Shown here in pieces: positions 1 to 5,808 of a DNA stretch of 5,808 bases (positions are counted from its first letter, which is position 1; each line of letters starts with the position of its first letter). The stretch is from Emcibacter sp. (GTDB lineage: Bacteria > Pseudomonadota > Alphaproteobacteria > Sphingomonadales > Emcibacteraceae): contig JAGLJX010000066.1 in the NCBI GenBank assembly GCA_023142175.1, positions 1 to 5,808 of the forward strand, given 5' to 3'. The notes under the pieces were generated by a model. That model ran no database searches, was not told where the DNA came from, and saw only the letters and a list, made by a program, of their open reading frames with translations. Position numbers and translations under genes: made by a program.

Positions 1-3000
1 TTGCCGTCCTTTACCAAAGCATTGAGCAGGATTTTGATATTCACCTCATTATCGGAGCAGTCCACACCGGCGGAGTTATCCACGGCGTCGGTATTGATCT
101 GTCCTCCGTTCAGGCAATATTCGATCCGGCCTGTCTGTGTGCAGGCAAGGTTGCCACCTTCGGCAACAACAAGACAGTTGAGGTCTTTACCATTGATACG
201 GATGGCGTCATTGGCGCGGTCGCCCACATGAGTATTGCTTTCACGGGAAGATTTAATATAGGTGCCGATGCCGCCAAACCATAATAAGTCCGTATGGGAT
301 TTCAGGATCGCCTGCATTACCTCGTTGGGGGTTGCGGTTTTCTGGGCATCATCAAAACCGAGCAGGTTTTTCATTTCCGCACTCAAAGTAATGGCTTTGG
401 ACCTGCGGCTGAAAATCCCGCCGCCCTTGGAAATTAATTCGGCATTATAATCCTGCCAACTGGAGCGCGGCAGGTCGAACAGGCGCTGCCTCTCTTTAAA
501 GCTCCTGGCAGGGTCCGGGTCCGGATCAATGAAAATGTCCCGATGGTCAAATGCCGCAACAAGTTTCACAGCCTTTGAACATAACAGGCCATTGCCAAAC
601 ACATCGCCGGACATATCCCCAATACCAACGACGGTAATGCTGTCAGTCTGGACATTAATATCTTTCTCGCGGAAATGGCGCTGGACGGAAACCCACGCAC
701 CCTTTGCCGTGATACCCATTTTTTTATGGTCATAACCGTTGGAGCCGCCAGAGGCAAAAGCATCATCCAGCCAGAAGCCGTAATCATGGGCAAGACCATT
801 GGCAATATCGGAGAAAGAAGCGGTTCCCTTGTCGGCGGCAACCACCAGATAAGGATCATCACCGTCTCGGCGAACAAGGCCTTTTGGCGGGATAACGTCA
901 CCATCTATCAGGTTGTCTGTGATATCCAAAAGGCCGGAAATGAAGATTTTGTAACAGGCAATGCCCTCAGCCAGAATCTCTTCCCGGGATGCGTTCAGGG
1001 GTATTCTTTTGGGGACAAATCCCCCCTTGGCGCCCACGGGCACAATGACAGTATTTTTAACCTGTTGCGCCTTGACCAGACCCAGAACCTCTGTCCGGTA
1101 ATCTTCCCGCCGGTCAGACCACCGTAAACCGCCACGGGCCACAGGGCCAAACCGAAGATGCACACCTTCAATTCGCGGGGAATAGACAAAAATTTCCGCA
1201 TAGGGCCGCGGTTTAGGGGCTTCCTTCACATCACGGCTCTGAATTTTAATAGAGACATAAGCCTTGTTGGAACCGTCCGGATTCATTTGGTAAAAATTGG
1301 TCCGGAGCGAGCTGGTGATCACATTGAGGTAGCTTCTCAGCATTCTGTCCTGATCCAGGCTATCGACATTTTCTAATTGTTTGCGGATTCCCTTTTCCAG
1401 CCGTATGGCCTCTTTATCAGTGTCATATTTTTTGGGCAGCTGCATACAGAAGCTCATCTCAAACAAAGCCACCAGATCCCGGGCAATTTCCCAATATTGG
1501 GTCAAGGTGTCCTGCATATATATTTCGCTATAGGACAGGTTCAGCTGACGCAGATATTTACTGTAGATTCTCAGGATTAGCACTTGGCGATAATTCATGC
1601 CGGCGCGCAGGGCCAAGCGATTGAAGCCGTCATTATCGACCCGCTCCGTCCAGACCTCGCGCAGGGTATTTTCCAACCGTTCCTTCATAACAGACAGGTC
1701 GAAGGAGTTTTTTGTCGGGTCTTCCATGTAAAAATCATGGATGGTATGGGTGACGGTATCGCCACCTTCCTCTGTGACCACGGTGAAGGCATATTCCTCA
1801 ATAACCCGCAGGCCCAGATTCTCCAACATGGGTAGACAGTCGCTCAGGGCAATAGTCTGATGGCTAGTATATATTTTTAGGCGGATGCCATAGTCAACAT
1901 CTTCGGCCAGATGATAGAAATTAAACTGAATATTTTGGCTTTCCGGTAGTTTTTCCAGTTTTTCGATGTCTGTAACACTAAAGCGTGGGTCAAAATGTTC
2001 CCGGTAAGAAGATGAAAAAGATTTGTTATATTTACGGAACAGCGTAGTGCCGGCTTCTTCGCCCCAGCGGTCATTCAGTACTTCCTGTAGATGATCATTC
2101 CAGCGTTGGGCCACTTCGGCAAGGCGTTTATTTATGCTGTTGGCGTCTGGATTTGGTACGTTACCGGGCGTGGTGCGAATGATGAAATGCCATCGCGCGA
2201 TACGTTCATTGCTTAGTTGGGCATAATGGGACGAAATTTCACCGTTAAATGCTTCGCATAGGATTCTTTCTACCTTGGTACGTAGTGTGGAATCATACAT
2301 ATCCCGCGGTACAAATACCAACGCAGACACATAGCGCTCGAAACGATCCTTGCGGATGAAAGCCTTACAGCGCGGCATCACTTTCAGATGCAGAATCCCC
2401 ATGGAAGTTTCCAGTAATTGCCCTTCTTCGATCTGAAATAATTCATCCCGGGGCAGGGTTTCCAGAATATGCATAAGCGCGCGACCATCGTGGCTGTCGG
2501 CGACAAAGCCGGAGGCCTCGACCACATGGCGAACCTTGCGGTCAAGGAAGGGTACGGTTTCGGCCCGCTGATTATAGGATTGAGCGGTAAAGAGGCCGAC
2601 GAAACGAATTTCGCTGATCACGGCACCTTTTTTATCGTATTTTTTAAAGCCGATATAATCCATATGAACCACGCGATGAACCAGAGATTTCACATTGGCC
2701 TTGGTGATCAGCATTACTTGTGGCTGTTCCATGAAATATTCTATTTCGGGGGAGGTGGGAACCAATCCATCTGGGCCTTTCAGGATATAAACACCGGGGT
2801 CGCGCAGGATTCCGTATCCGTCTCCCTGTGTTTTCTCGCTGCCTCCGTGGCCATGGAAATATTCCCGGTAGCCAAGAACGGTGAAATTGTCACCCTTGAG
2901 CCATGTGAGGAATCTTGTTGCCTCCTTTATTTGCTTGGGGTCGGCGGCTGATTTAGGGACTGTGATCAGGTTTTTGCCCACATCATCCATCTTGCCGAGC

Positions 3001-3563
3001 ATGATTTTCCAATCATCAATAGCGGCGCTGATGAAGCTCAATATGTTATTCAGTTTGGCCGTAAGGCTTGCAATCTGCGCCTGATCCGTCATGGCGGTAA
3101 TTTCGATATGGATGATGGATTCGGTAATTTTTATGCCACTTTTGTCCGTGGTTATCCGGCCATCTTTATCGCGCATACGTGTTATGATCGGGTGAACCAG
3201 CATATGCAGATCATTGCCATCTTCCAGCAGGTTTGAGGTTATGCTGTCCAGCAAAAAGGGCATATCATCTATAATGATTTGGATGACGGTATGAGCAGCA
3301 GGCCAGCCATGCTCTTCCAATGTGGGATTAAAGACCCGGATTTTACAACAGCCATTTTCCCGCTTTTCGCTATACTTCCATAAAGAAAGCGCGGCGGCAT
3401 AAAGCTCGTCTATGGGGCGGTTTGCCAATTCTTCGGGTGAGGCATATTTATACATTTCCCGAATAAATCCGGTGAATTCAGAAATTTGTGTTGATTTTAG
3501 TCGGTCGGAAGCAAAATCAGCAATGGCACCAATTCTTAATTTTTTTTGTGTCAAGCTTGTCAC
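1..3563 (-). CDS. gdhB: NAD-dependent glutamate dehydrogenase, large (L_180-type) class, C-terminal part cut off by the window edge
   Basis: This enzyme oxidatively deaminates L-glutamate to 2-oxoglutarate and ammonium with NAD+ in the cytoplasm, linking amino-acid use to the TCA cycle. One frame is open for 1187 codons with no stop and exits the left edge; the family is usually about 1600 residues, so roughly 400 are missing. The N-terminal part has ACT-like regulatory segments, including DDMPFLLDSI at about residues 99-108 and a following HPIITR. The catalytic part shows GPVARGGLRWSDRR from 806, PVGAKGGF at 842-849 with the likely catalytic Lys846, a dinucleotide-binding GIGDMSGDVFGNG from 980, GGIGTYIK, and DNSAGVDCSD from 1162. 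GTG 3563 is chosen because AAGGA lies 7 bases upstream, an in-frame TAA precedes it, and the next in-frame ATG is codon 37. The gene lies 56 bases after the PAS gene. The family match is very secure. The symbol varies (gdhB in Pseudomonas, gdhZ in Caulobacter). Confidence 0.97.
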   Translation of the reverse strand, partial: MTSLTQKKLRIGAIADFASDRLKSTQISEFTGFIREMYKYASPEELANRPIDELYAAALSLWKYSEKRENGCCKIRVFNPTLEEHGWPAAHTVIQIIIDDMPFLLDSITSNLLEDGNDLHMLVHPIITRMRDKDGRITTDKSGIKITESIIHIEITAMTDQAQIASLTAKLNNILSFISAAIDDWKIMLGKMDDVGKNLITVPKSAADPKQIKEATRFLTWLKGDNFTVLGYREYFHGHGGSEKTQGDGYGILRDPGVYILKGPDGLVPTSPEIEYFMEQPQVMLITKANVKSLVHRVVHMDYIGFKKYDKKGAVISEIRFVGLFTAQSYNQRAETVPFLDRKVRHVVEASGFVADSHDGRALMHILETLPRDELFQIEEGQLLETSMGILHLKVMPRCKAFIRKDRFERYVSALVFVPRDMYDSTLRTKVERILCEAFNGEISSHYAQLSNERIARWHFIIRTTPGNVPNPDANSINKRLAEVAQRWNDHLQEVLNDRWGEEAGTTLFRKYNKSFSSSYREHFDPRFSVTDIEKLEKLPESQNIQFNFYHLAEDVDYGIRLKIYTSHQTIALSDCLPMLENLGLRVIEEYAFTVVTEEGGDTVTHTIHDFYMEDPTKNSFDLSVMKERLENTLREVWTERVDNDGFNRLALRAGMNYRQVLILRIYSKYLRQLNLSYSEIYMQDTLTQYWEIARDLVALFEMSFCMQLPKKYDTDKEAIRLEKGIRKQLENVDSLDQDRMLRSYLNVITSSLRTNFYQMNPDGSNKAYVSIKIQSRDVKEAPKPRPYAEIFVYSPRIEGVHLRFGPVARGGLRWSDRREDYRTEVLGLVKAQQVKNTVIVPVGAKGGFVPKRIPLNASREEILAEGIACYKIFISGLLDITDNLIDGDVIPPKGLVRRDGDDPYLVVAADKGTASFSDIANGLAHDYGFWLDDAFASGGSNGYDHKKMGITAKGAWVSVQRHFREKDINVQTDSITVVGIGDMSGDVFGNGLLCSKAVKLVAAFDHRDIFIDPDPDPARSFKERQRLFDLPRSSWQDYNAELISKGGGIFSRRSKAITLSAEMKNLLGFDDAQKTATPNEVMQAILKSHTDLLWFGGIGTYIKSSRESNTHVGDRANDAIRINGKDLNCLVVAEGGNLACTQTGRIEYCLNGGQINTDAVDNSAGVDCSDNEVNIKILLNALVKDG

Positions 3564-3568
3564 ATCAT
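3560..3568 (-). other. Out-of-frame ATG-ATG-TGA minimal reading frame overlapping the dehydrogenase GTG start
   Basis: Reading the minus strand from 3568, the sequence is ATG ATG TGA. The second ATG and its immediate TGA form a start-stop element, and the dehydrogenase GTG lies inside it, shifted by two bases. The Shine-Dalgarno AAGGA is 2 bases from the first ATG, 5 from the second and 7 from the GTG, so the second ATG could compete for initiation. That it acts in translation control is inference; it may be chance. Confidence 0.3.
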
Positions 3569-3570
3569 TG

Positions 3571-3575
3571 TCCTT
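3571..3575 (-). promoter_or_regulatory. Ribosome binding site of the glutamate dehydrogenase gene
   Basis: On the minus strand AAGGA stands 7 bases before GTG 3563, a standard spacing. It decides the start, because the two ATG codons in between are out of frame and lead straight to a TGA. Confidence 0.75.
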
Positions 3576-3580
3576 TTAAT

Positions 3581-3593
3581 CACATTATATGTG
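3581..3593. repeat. Short inverted repeat CACAT-TAT-ATGTG in the gap before the dehydrogenase gene
   Basis: The two 5-base arms match perfectly around a 3-base centre. The dyad covers the -10 hexamer proposed for the dehydrogenase promoter, so it could be an operator half-pair. No U-tract follows, so it does not look like a terminator. Arms this short in AT-rich DNA can arise by chance. Confidence 0.3.
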
Positions 3594-3611
3594 TCAGAAT
3601 AAACCGGTTAA
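3584..3611 (-). promoter_or_regulatory. Candidate internal promoter for the glutamate dehydrogenase gene
   Basis: On the minus strand a perfect -10 hexamer TATAAT (3589-3584) is preceded, after a 16-base spacer, by TTAACC (3611-3606), which matches four of six bases of the sigma-70 -35 consensus. Transcription would begin around 3577-3575, leaving a leader of about a dozen bases that only just contains the ribosome site, which is a weakness of the call. It lies just past the stop codon of the PAS gene and would allow the dehydrogenase to be expressed alone. Alphaproteobacterial promoters often diverge from this consensus. Confidence 0.35.
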
Positions 3612-3619
3612 TTGTTATT

Positions 3620-4762
3620 TCAGAGATCATCGGCAATTGCTTTGAGAATCTTGCCCAAGGTCTTTTTGTCTTCTTTTAATATTTTAATTACATCCATCTT
3701 TGTTCCGTCGCGGCGGCCAAGGAGCAGGCATATCTTTTCACAATCATCGCCATCATCGCTCATGTCGAAGCTGGCCAGAGAATCCATGGTTTCTATTGTT
3801 TTTAGGATGTCTTTCTCTTGGGTTTTTATCGTCTTATCAGAAGCTATATTGTGGTTCTCCCGCGCCGCCTGTACACAACCCTTGATGCCTCCCGGATAAT
3901 TATCCAGAAAACTCGGTAAGCCTTTACCATCTTCACCGCTTTTTTGGGCAAAGGACAATGCTGCGGCATATTCGGTCAGCCTTGTCTTGTCATAATCTTT
4001 GCCAAAACATAACTTTAAGGTGGGAGTAAAGGGCGCGCGGGCCTGTGTTTTTAAGTCTTCGGCCTCTAAGAGCTTTTTGGCACCAAGGGGGCTGGATAAA
4101 CATAAAACGTGAAAATCAAGGATAGCGCCTAATGCCTCATAAAGCGATTTTCGTGATCGGTTATCCGGTGGATTTTGCCCTTTGACCAGTTTACGGCATT
4201 TTTTAAGGCAAGATTTAAGATCAGCCTCGCTTGCCTCATCTTCTTGAGGCGAGGCTACTCCTTCAGCAGGTTTTTTTTGCGCGGCGGCATTCTTGGAGGC
4301 CAGCAATTCTTCTTCCGATATCCAGCGAATAGCACCCAGAATGAAATTGATATATTCACCGTCATCGCTGAACGGCAGGAGCACACACCGGTAGAGAATT
4401 TTTTCGCCGTGCTTGTTATTAAATTCCGCATCAAAGGAAATTGGACTTTTGTTACCCAGAACTTCCATATAATGATCGGTAACACGGCTGAGCAGGGAAC
4501 GGCGGGGAATTTCATTGATACTTTTCAGATTCAGATCTTGATCAATATCTTTATTTAAAAGTTGTCCAATAACTTGTAAAGTTGGCTCATTATCGGGGTC
4601 GCGCAGGTCGATCAAAACCAGATTATCTTTATAATCTACGATATGCTCAGGCGATAATGATTTTAAGGGTGGGATGTCGTAGTCGCTGTCTAACCCAAAC
4701 CAACAATTATATAATTGGAAAGTAATTCTTTTTTCCTGGCCAACATACTCGACAGGATTCAT
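3620..4762 (-). CDS. PAS-domain protein with an uncharacterised C-terminal domain, upstream of the glutamate dehydrogenase gene
   Basis: The 380-residue protein has no signal peptide or membrane segment and is probably cytoplasmic. Residues of about 15-148 resemble the alphaproteobacterial PAS_5 type of sensor fold, with the IPPLKSLSPEHI and DNLVLIDLRD segments, an IPRRSLLSRVTDHY helix, and closing strands ending ILGAIRW. No kinase, GGDEF or helix-turn-helix output domain is visible. A polar Ala/Glu/Lys-rich linker (about 155-200) contains a CLKKC pair (Cys185, Cys189). A compact second domain follows at about 202-302, with SLYEALGAILDFH, RAPFTPTLKLCFG and DYDKTRLTEYAAALS; it looks conserved but I cannot assign it a function. 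The tail has an acidic MSDDGDD patch at 334-340 and then a Lys-rich helix. ATG 4762 is the first possible start after an in-frame TAA; its ribosome site is poor, with only AGAG about 14 bases upstream. It may be co-transcribed with the dehydrogenase 56 bases downstream. A role in regulating that enzyme is inference only. It could instead be a general stress or redox sensor. Confidence 0.88.
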   Translation of the reverse strand: MNPVEYVGQEKRITFQLYNCWFGLDSDYDIPPLKSLSPEHIVDYKDNLVLIDLRDPDNEPTLQVIGQLLNKDIDQDLNLKSINEIPRRSLLSRVTDHYMEVLGNKSPISFDAEFNNKHGEKILYRCVLLPFSDDGEYINFILGAIRWISEEELLASKNAAAQKKPAEGVASPQEDEASEADLKSCLKKCRKLVKGQNPPDNRSRKSLYEALGAILDFHVLCLSSPLGAKKLLEAEDLKTQARAPFTPTLKLCFGKDYDKTRLTEYAAALSFAQKSGEDGKGLPSFLDNYPGGIKGCVQAARENHNIASDKTIKTQEKDILKTIETMDSLASFDMSDDGDDCEKICLLLGRRDGTKMDVIKILKEDKKTLGKILKAIADDL

Positions 4763-4804
4763 TTTTTTACATACATCTCTTTAAGATGCATCCCTTTGTT
4801 AAAC

Positions 4805-4833
4805 GCTATATTTGAGGTGCGACTCAAAGACAA
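4805..4833 (-). promoter_or_regulatory. Candidate promoter of the PAS gene, with an operator-like dyad in its spacer
   Basis: On the minus strand TTGTCT (4833-4828) and TATAGC (4810-4805) are separated by exactly 17 bases; each hexamer matches four of six consensus bases. The start of transcription would fall near 4798, giving a leader of about 35 bases before ATG 4762. The spacer is almost entirely filled by the TTTGAG-N6-CTCAAA dyad, which suggests control by a DNA-binding protein. The call is from pattern only. Confidence 0.45.
4811..4828. repeat. Perfect inverted repeat TTTGAG-N6-CTCAAA, candidate operator
   Basis: Two 6-base arms (4811-4816 and 4823-4828) are exact reverse complements around GTGCGA. 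The 18-base size and its position in the spacer of the PAS-gene promoter, overlapping the first -35 base, are typical of a site for a dimeric regulator. It is not followed by a T-run and lies in a divergent intergenic region, so it is unlikely to be a terminator. The regulator is not identifiable here. Confidence 0.5.
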
Positions 4834-4909
4834 TCAAAAATACCCCCACCAGACAACTTTTTCCAGCAAATATTTAACCAGACAGCAAAAACATCACCTA
4901 AAGCCGCAA

Positions 4910-4938
4910 TTAATGTTTGAGTAGACAAATTCTATAAT
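4910..4938 (+). promoter_or_regulatory. Candidate promoter for the cyclase-family gene
   Basis: A perfect TATAAT (4933-4938) lies 17 bases after TTAATG (4910-4915), a weak -35 with three of six matches. The start would be near 4945, with a leader of about 90 AT-rich bases to ATG 5036. The spacer begins with TTTGAGT (4916-4922), the same heptamer found in the opposing promoter. Other AT-rich -10-like sequences nearer the gene, such as TATAAG at 4999-5004, lack a good -35 partner but cannot be excluded. Confidence 0.3.
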
Positions 4939-5035
4939 CAAAAAAACATAAGGATTTTTTCTTAGTAAAAACCCGAGAAATGTTTTATAGTCCATTTTTA
5001 TAAGTAATATACAGTTAAAAATAAGGCTTCAGAAT

Positions 5036-5808
5036 ATGACAGATGAAACATTGACGCAGCTGGTAAGTGGTATGGCTAATGGCAGCATTCGGGTTGTGGA
5101 TCTCACGGTTCCTTTAAGTGAAAAAACACCGGTTATTGGCTTACCGCCAGAGTTTGCCGCCTCTCCGGCATTCAAGCTGGAACAGATATCCCATTTTGAC
5201 GACAAGGGTCCGGCCTGGTATTGGAACAGTTTTTCCTGTGGGGAGCATACGGGCACACATTTTGATGCACCGGGCCATTGGGTGACGGGACAGGACTATG
5301 CGGACGGCTGCACGGACACAATCCCACCGGAAAAACTGATAGCTCCCGCTAATGTTATTGATGTGAGCGCGGAGTCTGCGGAAGACCCTGATTATCTTCT
5401 GACCTCTGATAAATTAAAAGAATGGGAAGGGGAGCATGGCCGGATTGAGGCGGGCACGTGGGTTTTGATGCGGACCGACTGGGGCAAGCGGACAGTGGAA
5501 GATTTTCTGAATTACGCCGAAGACGGCCCTCATACTCCCGGTCCATCGGTGGAATGTATGGAGTTCCTCGCAACGGAAAGGGATATTCTGGGCTTTGGTG
5601 TAGAGACGGTGGGTACGGATGCGGGCCAGGCATTCGCTTTTGAGCCGGCTTTTCCCGCTCACCAGTTGATGCATGGCAATAATAAATTCGGACTGGCATC
5701 GCTGACAAATCTGGATCAATTGCCGCCAAAGGGTGCAATCATAGTGACCGCACCATTGAAAATCGTCCATGGGTCTGGCAGCCCGCTGCGGGTGATCGCC
5801 CTAACCTC
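5036..5808 (+). CDS. Cyclase-family (kynurenine formamidase-like) metal-dependent hydrolase, last few residues beyond the window edge
   Basis: 257 codons are open from ATG 5036 to the right edge. The end, KIVHGSGSPLRVIALT, resembles the usual C-terminus of the family, so probably only a handful of residues are missing. The diagnostic metal-binding motif HTGTHFDAPGH is at residues 71-81, with His71, His75 and Asp77 as expected ligands; VVDLTVPLSE near the N-terminus and GVETVGTDAG at 188-197 also fit. Members hydrolyse amide or ring bonds, as in formylkynurenine or isatin, usually with zinc or manganese. The substrate here is unknown, and at over 257 residues it is longer than typical KynB (about 210), so it is not named as such. 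No signal peptide is seen. An in-frame TAG at 4988 and the lack of other starts fix ATG 5036; AAGG at 5023-5026 is a modest ribosome site 9 bases upstream. The gene is divergent from the PAS gene, and no kynurenine-pathway neighbours are visible. Confidence 0.93.
   Translation, partial: MTDETLTQLVSGMANGSIRVVDLTVPLSEKTPVIGLPPEFAASPAFKLEQISHFDDKGPAWYWNSFSCGEHTGTHFDAPGHWVTGQDYADGCTDTIPPEKLIAPANVIDVSAESAEDPDYLLTSDKLKEWEGEHGRIEAGTWVLMRTDWGKRTVEDFLNYAEDGPHTPGPSVECMEFLATERDILGFGVETVGTDAGQAFAFEPAFPAHQLMHGNNKFGLASLTNLDQLPPKGAIIVTAPLKIVHGSGSPLRVIALT

Noticed and set aside
675..1127. Plus-strand open frame of 150 codons
   Set aside because: It lies wholly antisense to the highly conserved catalytic part of the dehydrogenase, and its translation has no recognisable domain; the open frame is a by-product of the coding strand.
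2469..2951. Plus-strand open frame of 160 codons
   Set aside because: It is antisense to the N-terminal half of the dehydrogenase, whose frame is continuous here. No ribosome site or family resemblance was seen.
3602..3609. 8-base palindrome AACCGGTT after the PAS stop codon, considered as a terminator stem
   Set aside because: It has no loop and no following T-run on either strand, so it cannot be called a terminator.
4175..4558. Plus-strand open frame of 127 codons
   Set aside because: It is antisense to the PAS gene, and the Phe-rich translation reflects the Lys/Glu-rich codons of the real gene.
4715..4924. Plus-strand 69-codon frame reaching into the intergenic region
   Set aside because: It starts inside the PAS gene on the opposite strand, crosses the proposed promoter and dyad, and lacks a ribosome site or any protein-like pattern.
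5355..5770. Minus-strand frames of 127 and 118 codons opposite the cyclase gene
   Set aside because: The plus-strand frame carries the clear cyclase-family motifs throughout, so these are shadows.
1..5808. Signs of a mobile element, CRISPR array, toxin-antitoxin pair or RNA gene
   Set aside because: I saw no terminal repeats, transposase or integrase motifs, regularly spaced repeats or cloverleaf-like segments; the window is accounted for by three ordinary genes and short gaps.

Overview
The window looks like chromosomal DNA from an alphaproteobacterium of moderate GC content (below 50 % by eye, not counted). This rests on family knowledge only: large (about 180 kDa class) NAD-dependent glutamate dehydrogenases and single proteins with an alphaproteobacterial-type (PAS_5-like) PAS domain are both typical of that class. 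I cannot name the genus; a marine lineage such as Kordiimonadales, Emcibacterales or Sneathiellales is a guess.

There are three protein genes and no sign of tRNA, rRNA, CRISPR, insertion sequence or prophage. Reading from the right, a cyclase-family metal hydrolase gene (5036 to beyond the right edge, plus strand) is transcribed away from a 273-base AT-rich intergenic region (4763-5035). On the other side of that region, a 380-residue PAS-domain protein gene (4762-3620, minus strand) is followed after 56 bases, on the same strand, by the NAD-glutamate dehydrogenase gene. The dehydrogenase starts with GTG at 3563 and runs off the left edge; 1187 codons are present and roughly the last quarter is missing.

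The two minus-strand genes may form a unit in which an uncharacterised PAS sensor accompanies an enzyme that feeds glutamate carbon into the TCA cycle as 2-oxoglutarate and releases ammonium. The gap between them has no visible terminator, but it does hold a plausible second promoter, so the dehydrogenase may be transcribed both with the PAS gene and alone. The divergent region carries a candidate promoter in each direction. The 17-base spacer of the minus-strand promoter holds a perfect dyad, TTTGAG-N6-CTCAAA, which overlaps the first -35 base. The heptamer TTTGAGT recurs in nearly the same position within the plus-strand candidate promoter.

Nothing here is an obvious new defence or mobile system. 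The parts worth a second look are the unassigned C-terminal half of the PAS protein, its pairing with the dehydrogenase, the promoter dyad, and a minimal ATG-TGA start-stop element overlapping the dehydrogenase start codon.
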